DNA from: Combretum micranthum
Lineage: Eukaryota > Streptophyta > Magnoliopsida > Myrtales > Combretaceae
Length of the DNA: 64,000 nucleotides
Reading direction: 5' to 3'
NCBI GenBank assembly: GCA_024138025.1
Contig: JAMXBD010000364.1
Location: forward strand, 558,001-622,000
Shown: positions 1 to 12,845 of the stretch, one piece after another
Layout: each line of letters begins with the position of its first letter
Position numbering within the stretch: the stretch's first letter is position 1
The notes under the pieces: model-generated
Told to the model about the DNA's origin: nothing
Seen by the model: only the letters and a program-made list of their open reading frames with translations
Database searches by the model: none
Made by a program: the position numbers and the translations under genes

Positions 1-2
1 TT

Positions 3-659
3 AGGGAATCAGTTCTCGCTAAATATTCAAATGATTTCAGACTAGTTGACTTGGAGATAGTGCAATTGGTGAGTAGAGATGAAAATTTGCAGGTAGAGGA
101 GATTGAGAAATGGAGAGAGAAAGAATACAGAGAGAAATGGTTGAGTGAATATGAAACTAAATATGCATTTCCTATTAATTTTCCGACTGGATTTAGGATT
201 GAGAAAGGTTTTCGAGAGGCGTTGAAGAATTGGCAAAGGCTTCCTTATGTAAAGCCATACGAGAGGAAAGAGGTTTTACGTGTGCGGACTTGTGGTGGGA
301 TAGAGCGGTTTGAGAAAAGGGCTGTGGGGATTATTCATGAACTATTGAGTTTGACTGTTGAAAAGATGGTCGAAGTAGAGAGATTAGCTCATTTTAGGAG
401 AGACTTTAACATGGAAGTTAATGTTCGTGAATTACTACTGAAGCACCCAGGAATCTTTTATATCTCTACTAAAGGAGGCTCCCAAACTGTCTTTTTAAGA
501 GAAGCATATAGCAAAGGTTGCTCAGTGGAAACAAACCCAATATATGAAGTTAGGAGAACAATGCTGGACCTTATTCTATTAGGATGTCGGAATACCAGAC
601 AACTGTCTATCACAGCAGAACCTAGATCAGAGATGGAGATTGCAACTTTTAAGAGATAG
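3..659 (+). CDS. PORR-domain organellar RNA-binding protein, C-terminal part (5' end outside window)
   Basis: The frame is open from base 3, so the gene begins upstream of the window; the TTG at 51 is internal, not a start. About 218 residues are visible. They match the plant organelle RNA recognition (PORR) family: a charged EKWREKEYREKW stretch, the YAFPINFPTGF motif, and near the C-terminus the hallmark KHPGIFYISTKGG followed by QTVFLREAY. Family members (WTF1, WTF9, RPD1 types) are nuclear-encoded, go to chloroplasts or mitochondria and promote group II intron splicing. That role is known for the family and only inferred here; the targeting peptide lies outside the window. The stop is TAG at 657-659. 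The same frame then stays open for 33 more codons to TGA at 759, so the TAG may be a recent truncation. Confidence 0.88.
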   Translation, partial: RESVLAKYSNDFRLVDLEIVQLVSRDENLQVEEIEKWREKEYREKWLSEYETKYAFPINFPTGFRIEKGFREALKNWQRLPYVKPYERKEVLRVRTCGGIERFEKRAVGIIHELLSLTVEKMVEVERLAHFRRDFNMEVNVRELLLKHPGIFYISTKGGSQTVFLREAYSKGCSVETNPIYEVRRTMLDLILLGCRNTRQLSITAEPRSEMEIATFKR

Positions 660-1927
660 ATAAGGGATAAAGTCGATGGTGACTGGGTAGTTCCTCTGTT
701 AGAGGGTTTTAGGGATGAAAGTTCTAAAGATAATAAAATAATGAGTGATGCCTCATGAAACAAGCATATTTGAGTTCAAATTCAATAACAGGAGAGAAGT
801 AGGAAAATGGTCAAGCCAAATGTTTTTTTGCTGGAAGAGCTCAATTATTTCATGTTCTTTGACTGCCCTCATAGAAGTTGGTTCATCGAGAGCTGGGTAA
901 GAGCATTCTTCAAGAGCTTGTTTTTGTTTTCTCTTTACTTTCAGAAGGAACTTTCTTATGCTTGGTGATATTACTTATAGGTTCTGCGTTAAAATTGCAT
1001 GGAGTTGTTTTTTTTCCTATATTTGTTATTTTGAGCTGATTACAAGTTTAACCATTTTTTGTTTGTGCACAGATGCAAACAGTGAACCTGGTATTGCATT
1101 TCTATTATAGTCCAAGTGTAGTTTTCTGAAACCATAATACATTTTAAAGGACCATGTGATTGCTTTATGTTTAGTCATAAGTTTCCTTGCTTAGCTTTCA
1201 ATTATTGTGCATTTTTATCTCATCATGTAACACAAATAACATCAAGCTATATTCAACTCATTTTAATTTCAAGGTATCAGTTGCAACTGCGGCTTCTTGG
1301 ACATAGAGGTTGAGCTTGATATCCATAGGCATAGTGCTAAGATCAAATGATAACTTAATAAGGAAGTGTGATGTGCCAAGGATGGAGATTACATCAAGCA
1401 CAATTAATTAATGAATCAAGTTGCATTGAATTTTTGTTTTTCAGAACTTTATAGGATACAAACATTTCCCTAGGCTATGATGCAACAGGAGAATTGAACT
1501 ATAGTGATCTTGATTTGACATTATGCATGAATCCAGATTGCTGGTGTTTGGCATGATTAAAGATTGATAAGTAGAAGGATTTTAATGAGAAAGACTCAAT
1601 ACATGATTGTATTTTATTCAGTCTAATAATGTCATAATATGTGAATAGGCCCCTATATTAGGTGCTTCATAATTAAAATGAATAATTAAAATCTTAATAA
1701 TGCTAATTAGGTCAGAGTTCATGCAGATGATGAGCATCTGAACATTTGGTGGTTTCCATTCAAACAAAGTTATATAGAAGCTTCATTTTTCACTACAGGT
1801 TGACATCATTTGAATGGCTCCATAGGTGTTCTAACAAAGTCATGTAGGATCCAATTCATTTGAACGGACAGCCACTTGGTTTGAATGGCTCAATGTTGCA
1901 TTTGAAAGAAGTGGTTCTGATGCAATC

Positions 1928-2230
1928 TTAGGCCTCTTTTGCAACACTTTGTTTGAATGCCTCAGGGGTGGCGTTTGAATGAAGTGCCTGTAATGCACTC
2001 CACCAACGGTAACATCCAACTCCTTTTTGTCTTAAACCTATAGCAACAAGCGTGATTCCCCATAACATCATGTAAGATGCATAGGCTTCCACATAAGCTC
2101 GGTCTTTTTCAGTTATAGTGTTGAACAAAATTCTCTGGACCAAATTAGATAGTGATGGGGCTCTAGCTCTGGTAATCAGCCCAACAGGTACTTGATTCCC
2201 ATCAAAGTGGCTCCTTGTGCAGGGGATATT
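1928..2230 (-). pseudogene. Unrecognised open frame, possible exon or gene fragment
   Basis: The frame is open for 100 codons from just after a TAA at 2231-2233 to a stop at 1928. Unlike its low-complexity neighbours it has balanced amino-acid composition, with stretches such as TEKDRAYVEAYASYMMLWG, a short hydrophobic segment (WGITLVAIGL) and a basic/aromatic GVGCYRWWSAL. There is no good ATG start; the track start would be a TTG. It could be the last exon of an antisense gene, a relic, or chance. I do not recognise the family. Confidence 0.2.
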
Positions 2231-2718
2231 TTATGATTGTTATTCTAAGAAATCAAATGTTGAGTCAGTAATGCTGAGAGTAAGTCTTGTTCAAACCATA
2301 AAGTTGTGCCTACAGGTAGTGCATCCTATGTAGCAAAGAATGTGACAAATTCCATCATAGTTCCTTAAATGATACCTGATCACAAAATGCGCTAATGAGC
2401 AAGGTGACAAAAAAAGTCCAGACTTGTACCTGGTCAGTAAAAAATTATACTAAAATCTTGGAAACTTAAGCAAAGCCCTTTAATGATGCACCTAAGATCA
2501 CAAGTTTGGAAAGATGGACATTGGTTAAATGCAAGATGTGGGATATTGCAGTGCATAATATTTGTTATTTTCTTAGTATTATGTTGCTGCTTTTGTACTG
2601 TAGTTATTTTGAGATTGATATGGTTGAGAAGTGCACTCTGTATTCCATGGCTTAATGTTGAGACTATTATAATAAGACATACACCGATGACATAACCAAT
2701 TCCCTGCACAAACATGTC

Positions 2719-2843
2719 ATGGTTTTTTTTTTTTTTTTTTTTTTGTTTTGTTTTTTTTCTGTTTTTGTTATTTGTTTTCTTCTTGTTTGCCCTTTTTTTT
2801 GGTCTTTTATTGTTGTTGTTTTTTTTTTTTTTGGGGTTTCTCT
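2719..2843. repeat. T-rich low-complexity tract
   Basis: Runs of T (up to about 24) with scattered G and C, ending in a short CT repeat. Overlapping phenylalanine-rich frames here are artefacts of composition. Confidence 0.9.
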
Positions 2844-4510
2844 CTCTCTCTCGATTTCGATACTGGCTCTTACCATATTATATGTTTTCGTTCAGGGCTA
2901 ACATCACTGCAGATCAATTTCAATGATGTTCTTGGCTTTTTCTAATGCAGCTACTTGAGATCAGAACTGCATTCCAGCCTTGATGATGCTTGATATATAT
3001 ACACGAGGGATAAGCTTATTGGGAGTCTTTACTTGTCATGAATCTGGTGGGTTTAATTGGTCATGAACCGGTCATCAAGTGAAAAAACATGGGCAAAAGT
3101 GATTCGGTTCCCTCAAGCTACTTTAACGGTCTTTTATCCTCTGAGTTGCAAACCTCTATTTAGAGCTCTACAAGCGCTAGCCTCGAATGTCCTAATGTTC
3201 TGATGGCTGGTCTAGCCTTGACTTTCTTTTGCTCACTCCAAGCTTAAGAGAGTGATCAAGTGGAAGTCAGGATTGGCTGCAAGGATTTATGTGATCCGGA
3301 AGGAGAGGAATGGGCTGATGACTAGGTTGATCTAATCATGTACCATCATCAAAGTTAATTTAAGGTGAGATCTTAATGCCACTATTGTTTAATTTAGGAA
3401 ACTTTCTGTAAATTTTCTGAAGGGTTAATTACAGCTTACAGTACGTGTGTTCTCAACCTTCTCTTTAGTTTGTATGCCTGTCTTTCATTTTCCACACTTT
3501 GTTTAGCTAGTGCTTTTTCTTTTTCCCCCTCCCCTCAGTCTCTCTTAGCATCTTTGTTGAGCTGTTTAAAAAAAAAAGGAAAAAAGCAAAATAGGAGAGG
3601 GGCGGGGTGGCGGGGTGTCGCTATCACCCACCCTTCTTCTTCCTCATTTCTTATCTCAAAATCAGAAACCAACATTCATGAACCCATTGCGTGTTTTTTC
3701 TCAGCTCTGTCAAGGCATCTGTTCCATGAGATAGAAGGAACATAGAGAGAATATCAAGCTTTGATTCAGTGCAATAAATGCATTATACTTACTGATGTAA
3801 TGACCTAAGCAATTTTGCATCTTTTGCTTTTTTTGACTTTTTGACTCATTTTTTTATTATCAGCGTGGGAATTTTCTGAAATCTTTGTTGAAAGGATGGT
3901 TATTTCTGGGTCATTTATTTATATTGAGAAGAAGAAAAATATCTGTAATGTTGGTCAAGTTACTCTGAATCCATTATATACGGATGTGTCTTTCCTATTT
4001 CTGTGATATTTTAATGCTGTAGAAGATGTTTTGCAACTATAGGTTTTGACATTGAGAAGAAGGGAGAGGAGATGAGCAGAGAAGAGAAAGTGGCATGTGT
4101 AAGTAGAGCTTCAGGTTACATAGGCTTGTGGCTTGCGAGGTTGCTGCTTGAGCAAGGCTACACTGAAAGCCAATGTTTGAAACCTAGATGTGTGTGTGTC
4201 CCTCAACACTGTTGACACCATCTTGCTTTGGGGGATTAGCGTTTGGCTGGTTAAGGGTTTTAAGTGTTGGTTTTTGATTTTTGGTTGAGACATGCAAAAG
4301 ATTAGGGTTGGTGGATAATTTTTTCCCTCATTATATTGGTTTATTATTATCCTTAATTTAATTTTTATGGCTGGCTAATGTAAAATTGCAAGTATGTAAG
4401 GTGTTGAACAATCTGATAGAGGCTTATAAAACAATGTGTTGGCTTTCCTCTTGAGCTTTATTTGGTCACCTGTAACTGTGCACAGTACAAAATCAGATGT
4501 GGTGAAAAAC

Positions 4511-4536
4511 TCTCTCTCTCTCTTTCTCTCTCTCTC
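4511..4536. repeat. (CT)n microsatellite
   Basis: Thirteen CT-type units with one TT interruption. Confidence 0.9.
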
Positions 4537-4755
4537 GGTTTTACTATTTGGCATTGATCTGACCAAGTCTTGCTGTAGATCTCTGGTATGATGCCTTCTA
4601 TGTTAACTGAAATGTTACTTAAAGTAATTGATGAAGTCATGTAATGGCTATGTAAGTAGATTTTAACATAGAGTAGGACCTCTATGGGCAGAGAGAGATA
4701 GAAACCCTGCCTCTGAGGTCTGCACTATTCTTAACTTTTACAGCGTTATTTATAA

Positions 4756-5100
4756 CACGTTTGGTATGCAGGAGTGGATCGGAATAGAATCACGATTCTG
4801 GCTTTCATTCGCTTTCTCATTATTTGGAAGCATTTTTAGATGCTGGAATCGCGATTCCTTGCAATCGAAGATTTCGGCTTTGAAGGCGGAATCGCGATTC
4901 TATTCCACTTTTATTAATTATAAGTAGTGTATTTACTTTTTTTATCCTATCATGTATTCATATTTTGCATTTATCACTAAGGACAGTTCTAACAATTGTA
5001 CTTTTTAGCCATTTCATGCCATGTAATCTTTCAAACAAAGGAATTGATTTGTCATTTCTAAACTCATTCCATTCCAAATCATTCCCGTGTACCAAACGTG
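4756..5100. mobile_element. MITE-like non-autonomous DNA transposon
   Basis: The 345-bp segment starts CACGTTTGGTA and ends TACCAAACGTG, an exact 11-bp terminal inverted repeat. The inversion continues imperfectly inward (GGAATAGAAT near the left end, ATTCCATTCC near the right). The interior holds two palindromic GAATCGCGATTC boxes and has no coding capacity. I cannot see a clean target duplication (tataa to the left, acatt to the right), so the superfamily (PIF/Harbinger-like or hAT-like) is open. Confidence 0.6.
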
Positions 5101-6227
5101 ACATTACTACTTATTAAATTGCCACCTGCGTCTTTTAGAAAGAGAGGTACTTAAAAGAAACTCCTTCTAAAGAGAGTCAGTAGTTGAGCTAAACTAACAT
5201 TTTCTTTTATTTGGTTCTGTTAGATCAATGGCCGTGGAAGCTTTTATTGCAGTCAATTTTAAAGAAGACGTTGCATTTCGAGAAAGAGAAGGGTAAAAGG
5301 AATGAAGCATGAGGGCCTTATTAATAGGTCCGATTGCATCATTGTCTTAGCTCTTTGAGATTTGAAAGTTGGCTCTTGGGAAACATTTATAGAAAGATCT
5401 CATGTTCCTTCTGTCATCATTTGTGCTTTTGTTAGTTGCTTTCTTCTGGATCTTTTATCTTCTGGTGTATATTAAGAGGTTGGTATCGTGGATTTATTTC
5501 ATGAAAGATGTTACCCATGTCTTTTCTGTATGACAGGCTAGTTTAGGAATATTTCTTTTCTAAACGCGTTTATCACTTGACTTGACAAGAGCTGGCATGA
5601 CTTGCTGAGTGTGGATTGTCTTCTATGTTCTACATCGTAGTGTATTATGAATGAAATGCATTTTTTTTTTTTTCAATTATCCATATGGTAGGAAATTTTT
5701 TTATCAGCTGGATTGATGCTGTGAATACTTCCCTGTGTAAGGAAAGCTCCTCCTTTTCTTCTTTTCCTCCTCTCTCTTTTATTTATTTATTTCTGACAAT
5801 TATGTTGTCTTCTTGTCAAAGCACAGTTTGCTTTCTATCTAGGAGAGGAACCAAATCATTAATCTTTGGACATTTTCTTTTACGAGTCACTTTGATCCGG
5901 CTTTTGGTTTGTATAAGTGCTTCTTCCTCTTTTCTTTTTTCGTTCCAAAATCTTAACGACATAGACAGCTGATAGGGCTAAATGAAGCGATTTCCTTAAT
6001 AATGCAGTTAATTGTTATCATAATTTTTTAAGCAGACTACATTGATTTATTTTGGTGTTGGAGGGGGTTCTCCCCTCTTGAAGGTCAGTGTAGCTTGACC
6101 ATTCCTTGGATTATCGTTTTTTTCTTGGATTTGAGATGACAAATCAGCCTTTTCATGCTATTTTTCCTGGACTGTCCCAAGACTTCCCTTTTCAAGTATA
6201 AGAGCCATCTTAGTCTTGTTACAACGC

Positions 6228-6273
<46 letters not shown>

Positions 6274-6274
6274 G
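6228..6274. repeat. (CATA)n-(TA)n compound microsatellite
   Basis: About six CATA units run directly into about ten TA units. Confidence 0.95.
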
Positions 6275-6357
6275 AGGCTGAATTTGTCTCATTGGTTTCA
6301 GTCTGCTATGGTCTCATTACAAGAGTAATTTTAGCTCTAATGAGACTATTCAACTAA

Positions 6358-7410
6358 GGGAATTGTATGAAAATACCGTATTTTGAGAAAATTATTTTTA
6401 AAATATGGTAGAAGAGAAGGGAAAAAAAAAATTAGGGTATTCACTGAACGCTCCTTTGATGGTTGTAAAGAGGGCACAATTGTTCGTTGCGCCGTCTATG
6501 TTCATATTTTTTTCCATTAAGTGGGCGTGGCTGGCACAAACAACAACTGAAGAGGTCTTATTGTTGTCTGTTTGATAATAAAGAAGAAGGAAAGGCGAAA
6601 AAGGCCAAAAAAAAAAAAAGAAGACGACTACGTGACCCGCACTCACTCCCCTTGACTACTTTTTCAGTCAAATGGGTTGCCATAGGAAGTTAAGATAGCT
6701 CCATTATGTCCACTCTTGATATTCCACTCTAGGCAACAAGATTCCCCCCAACAACTTTATTTTCTCTTGCTTGTTCAAAAAAGAGTAAAGAGAAAAAAAG
6801 CTTCTACTATAAACCGCCTATTGCTTCAAGGGCTCCATCAAATTGTCCTGTCGAGAAAACCATGTGCGGCTAAAAGCTACTAGTTTCTGAGGCCATCCTT
6901 CATACGACCAGCACTGAGAAGGTCTAGGGAGTAACAAGCTATTCATTGGTGACAGGATCCTTGCTGTAGACATCCGCGACGCCACTGCCTCGACGCAACC
7001 ACCAACATTGGACCTAGGATCCAGCACTAATCGCCACCTCTCAACTTCCGTGTCGTACTCTCCGTCTTGTTCTTCTTTGCAAATGGTTCAAACACACCGT
7101 TTAAGCTAGATGCATCAATAAATATCGAAAAGTGTGACCCTCGTAGTCGTCGAACCTGAAAGGTATTCAAACGAAATGCAATACACTTTCCCGTTATATC
7201 ATAAAGTAGATGGCAACCGTGCCCTCTTATTATAAAAATAAATAAATAACTAAATTCCGCAACAAGTGTGATTGCAGACCGTACCTTTTTTGAAATGGCC
7301 AAGGGTGCAGTCGCTGATTGCGACCTATATACTTATTATATGAATATGTTTTTCATATACCATATTTTGCGAATTATTTTTTTAAAATACAGTACTTCTG
7401 CAAATACCCC
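6358..7410. mobile_element. MULE-like segment bounded by long inverted repeats
   Basis: The left edge (from GGGAATTGTATG) and the reverse complement of the right edge (from GGGGTATTTGCAG) align over about 58 bp, sharing GTATTTT and AAAATATGGTA blocks in the same order. Long terminal inverted repeats beginning with GGG are common in plant Mutator-like elements. The 1.05-kb interior contains GC-richer stretches (6860-7120) unlike the flanks, which could be captured host sequence. No 9-bp target duplication is visible (ttcaactaa against atttaattg) and no transposase is present, so the assignment is tentative. Confidence 0.4.
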
Positions 7411-8413
7411 ATTTAATTGATACTACTCATCATCTTACATACTCTAAGTTGAATGCTCTTACTTGGCTTCAAGCACTTGGGCTGTGACATTATTTCCAGC
7501 TTAAGTTCATGTCTTTGTTGTGAAACTAATCTACTACCACAACCCACTTGCAAAATACCAACTTTGATTCCACTTGCTAACTCCACCTAGAACTATCTTT
7601 ACTAGCTCTTTAGGTTTTCATAGGCTTTCTATTGTCCTCGTGTAGTCTTCATTTCTTTAAGATTGCTTCTTATTGAGTTGCCCAATGGTAGGGTTTCTTC
7701 CTTATAAAGGTTTAGGTAGATTCTTATTATAATATAACTTGTAGAGTTGAGGATATGAGTCGTGGCTTGTAGATAGGCTCGTTTACCTACTTTAAAAAAT
7801 GGACCGTAGCAAATTTTTTTGATCCATTTAAAAGCAGGCAAATTGGCTTAGTCCGTTTAGCTCACGAGTCGAAGCAAGCTGGCCCATGATTAGTCAAGTT
7901 GGCCCATGGTCTAAAACATTAAAAAAAAAAGAAGAAAAGGAAAATTTAAAGAATAGTAATAATATAATAACATGTTAGTGATTGTTTATGGTATGTTATG
8001 AAAGAAAATAAATTAATATACATAATATAAGCGTTATAACATTTTTTTTAAATATATATTTATCGATTCAAATGTAAAATGATATCTAATAAATTATTTT
8101 AAAAACTTGTTTTTACATATAAGTAATCAAATTAACACAAAAATTAGTCGTTAATATATACAAGCAGACGACGCATCTGCAATGCTTGTGCAAATAAAAC
8201 AACCCAATATATATAAATTAAATAGGTATATTGTTTTAACAGATCGGAAGAGGACAACCTTAATTAGTCATAGAAATTAAGAGATTAATTACAAATTATA
8301 ATTACAATTGTATTTTCTATAGGTAACTTCTCCATATTGGGTAATTGTCATACATAAATATGGGAATTAATTACTTGTTTAGGAACTAATTGAAATTAAT
8401 TCCTTAAATAAGG

Positions 8414-8742
8414 TCAAATTGAAAATAATTACCAATTTACCACACCAAAATCACGTTTTTATTACAGGATATACGAGTGAACAGTAAATGCACGTATATC
8501 GCATCTTTAAAACGCTATATACACGTGCATATCGCAACTATAAAACGTGATAAATATTTGACTTACAGAATCGCGATATCCGTACAGAATACTTATATCT
8601 TGATTAATAATCGCGATATTGTGACCTTAGTCAAACATTAAATCGCGATTCTTTCACGAGATTTTTGTATAAAATCGTGTATCCTATTTCTTAAACGCGA
8701 TTTTACAACTGGAAATTGGTAATTAATAAATTCATCTAAATG
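8414..8742. mobile_element. MITE, GCGAT family copy a
   Basis: Inverted arms: TAATTACCAATTTACC at the left and GGAAATTGGTAATTA at the right, with related bases outside them. The interior is full of ATCGCG, GCGAT and ACGTG words. The same arms recur in three other copies in this window (10148, 24940 and 59894). There is no coding capacity. Confidence 0.55.
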
Positions 8743-8849
8743 GTATATTAGTAATTATTTTGTATAGAAACCTTAGACATGTATTGGACTCATAGGTATT
8801 AGAGTTTTAGATCGGTATATAAAGATATATACTTAATCTAAAAAAAAAA

Positions 8850-9215
8850 AAGACTATATTTATTTAACCTCTATTTAATTCTATTCAAACCCTATTTAAT
8901 TTTATGACCAAAAATATTTTATGCCCATATTCTAAAAAAGGAAAAGACTATGTTTATTTAATCCCTATTTAATTCTATTCAAACTCTATTTAATTTCATG
9001 ATTTCAGAGATACCAAAAATATTTTACGTAGAAAAAAATGTCTATTCAACCCCTATTTAATTTCATAATTTCAAGGATGCCAAAAATATTTTACGCCCAT
9101 ATACTTAAAAAAAAAGATCATGTCTATTTAATCCTTATTTAATTATATTCAAACCCTATTTAATTTTTATGATTTTAGGTATATAAAAAATATTTTATAC
9201 TCATATGCTAAAAAC
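8850..9215. repeat. Tandem repeat, about four units of 75-100 bp
   Basis: Each unit holds CCCTATTTAATT words followed by CAAAAATATTTTA and a CATAT box. Units begin near 8853, 8947, 9040 (shorter) and 9118. They are diverged and non-coding. Confidence 0.7.
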
Positions 9216-10147
9216 ATTATATTAAAATATTTATACTAAAGACACCAAATAGAGTGATTTTGCTTTAATAGTATAGATAAAATATTAAAATATAAAAATA
9301 TTCTAATTTTCACATAAACTAACATGAAAAATAAAAATTTTAAAAAATTAAATTCATTTTGGCCCGTAGATCGGCTCATTTAGCCCAAAGGTAGGTCTAG
9401 ACGTAGAAATTTTGGCCCATTTAAAAGCGGTTGAAAATGGCTCGGCTTGCTTGCCCACCTTACTAACTTGTGTGATGATTATTCCTCTGGCGATCATGTC
9501 TTCACTCCTCCTTTGAGCTTGAAATTCACGAGCCCATTTGCTAACAAGAATTACCCATACATAAATCTTACTAGGTAAAATTTAAATATCTTGGTGGAGT
9601 TGAAACTTTAGCTTTCATATCGCTTGTCATAAGATAGGAGCTTTCCCCTCCTAGGGTGTCTATATTCAATCATCTCTTGTATTACTATATTTACTTATAT
9701 TTTGAATGGTGAGCTAACCTTCCCATTTAATCTTCCTCAGTTCGTTGAAAGATCATCATTCCCATTTGGAGAGCCTTTTAAGCCTTATCACGGTACCACA
9801 TGCAAAAAGTCTAACTTACCTATTTAGTTTCGGTTTGCTATGGCGTAATTCAACGAGCGATATTAGCTCTTAACTAGTTCACTCACAATAGCTCAAATTT
9901 TCTTTTTGAGTACACATGGGCTTGGGAAAGAAAAAAAAAAAAAACTACCAGGTTGATGTCACTTGCTACATTACATGCAACTCATTTCAATTGATTTATT
10001 TTTCTAAGTCATATCGTTTATGCATTTATTGAAGTTCTTTAGTTGATTTTTATTTTAACCTTACTTGGATGTAGAATACCCATTAGATATATATGAAATT
10101 ATTTCTTGTTTAGACCCTAATTAAAATTAACTACTTCAATAAGGTCG

Positions 10148-10696
10148 AAATAAAATTAATTACTAAACTATAGCATCAAAATTGTGTTTATTAAATGGGA
10201 CATAAAAATATTAATAGACCATAGTAAGTTGCAATATCAATTTACAATACTTGTTCCAACCCACCAAATTTTGAAGCAAAATGAAGGTTGTGGATCTAGT
10301 AAAGTTGAACCACAACATGTGAAGCAAAATAGAAAAGTTAACATAGGACCCACTCAAATCAAATCACAATACAAAAGCAAAATAGAAAAGGTGACATAAG
10401 ACCCACTCAAAATAAGTCGCAACAAAGAAGCAAAATATAAAAGGTAACATGGCTAAATGAAAAAAACAACAACATGAAATGAAAAAACAAATAGCGTTGG
10501 AGAGAGCTATTTGTAAAATGCGAATACAAACCACGACTAAGATAGAAAAAAAATATCTCTTATATAAAACACAATGTAAGTATGGTAGTAAAACATAATA
10601 TTACAATTTATATTTGCGATTTGTGTGGAAATACTCATGTTCCTTTCATAGATGTGATTTTACAATAACATTTTAGTAATTAATTTCATCTAATTT
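10148..10696. mobile_element. MITE, GCGAT family copy b
   Basis: The left arm AAATTAATTACTAAAC and the right arm TTTTAGTAATTAATTTC are inverted repeats of the kind seen at 8414 and 59894. The copy is longer (about 550 bp) because of an interior that contains AAGCAAAAT words. It lies in the GST unit and is matched by copy c in unit 2. Confidence 0.5.
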
Positions 10697-11006
10697 GAAT
10701 ATTGATGATTTTTTTTAGGTAACGGTTGATATGTGTTAATCTGCATATATTTGGAACATGAATATAGCTAATTTAATTACTTACTACTATCTGAAGAGAT
10801 GGTAAAAGAAGTTGCTTTTGTAATTGTCTGCATTGAAAATAACGGTTGAAAACTCATCTAATGGAACATTTGAGTAAACACACCAACAATCCACTAAAGT
10901 TTTTATCTTATTACAATTACAAGCATCGCAATAAGGGCTCTTTATTATAACACCGGTGATGGAATAGTGAAGGGAATATACTTTATGCTAACTACAAAAT
11001 AGAGTT

Positions 11007-12154
<1,148 letters not shown>

Positions 12155-12225
12155 GCTTAACGAATTATACCTAGGGCAATGGGCTGTAGCGTGTACTGGG
12201 GCATATTAACTCCAGACTACGACGA

Positions 12226-12235
12226 GTATTTATAG
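12226..12235 (-). promoter_or_regulatory. TATA box of GST copy 1
   Basis: CTATAAATAC on the minus strand, about 75 bp before the ATG, aligned with the box of copy 2. Confidence 0.6.
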
Positions 12236-12845
12236 AGGCATCAGCGTAGAGTTTTCTTGGTGATAAAGGAAGTGCATTGAATTCAGAAACAATTCTATTG
12301 GGACATTATTAATTATTGTCGTTCTCGTTGGTCAAATATTGGCAGTTGTCTCGTTATATTTTCAATTATCCGAACATTTTATGGTCCCATATTTAATAGT
12401 GACTTATTTTGATGTTATTTCTATTTTCAACGGTGATTGAATTTTTTTTTAATTTTTTATTATATTAAGTTTTATAATTAATTTAATGATTGGATAATAA
12501 GTTAGACATATCTATCTCTAGTTGTAATAGAATTATAAATATTTTTTATATTAAATTTTATAGTCAATTCAATTATTGGATGAGGGGTGAAATGGTTCAT
12601 GACTGGATTGCAAATATACTTTAGTAGGGGCTTCTACGGTCCCGTCGATAGACCGTCTCATCAAAAAGATCATTCCGCCATTAATCTAACTATTAAAATA
12701 AATATAGTAAATATAATATTAACTATTTTAGTAATCCGATTATGGTCGGATAATGATAAGATCAAACCCATCAAAATTAATGATTAGACCATAAAATTTT
12801 CCTATTTTATTTACTCTCACTATAAGTTAGATCCCATTGAATAGG

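Larger units (their letters stand above)
660..4755. other. 3' flank of the PORR gene, no firm gene
   Basis: This is probably 3' untranslated region followed by intergenic DNA. It contains T-rich low-complexity tracts and a CT microsatellite. The only protein-like frame is the weak minus-strand one listed at 1928-2230. I see no tRNA, rRNA or transposon coding sequence. Confidence 0.5.
7738..9455. repeat. AT-rich segment with related GGCCCA-rich ends
   Basis: Sequences near 7765-7925 and 9355-9455 share direct-repeat features: CCATTTAAAAGC, TAGATNGGCTC and several GGCCCA or GGCCCG words. The DNA between them is AT-rich and holds a MITE (8414-8742) and a tandem repeat (8850-9215). The ends may belong to one degenerate element, but I cannot define boundaries or a target duplication. 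Confidence 0.3.

Noticed and set aside
51..53. TTG as the start codon of the first gene
   Set aside because: The frame is open upstream to base 3 and the PORR similarity continues, so this codon is internal.
2714..2945. Several overlapping Phe-rich frames
   Set aside because: Produced by the poly-T tract; no protein family and the same DNA is open in several frames.
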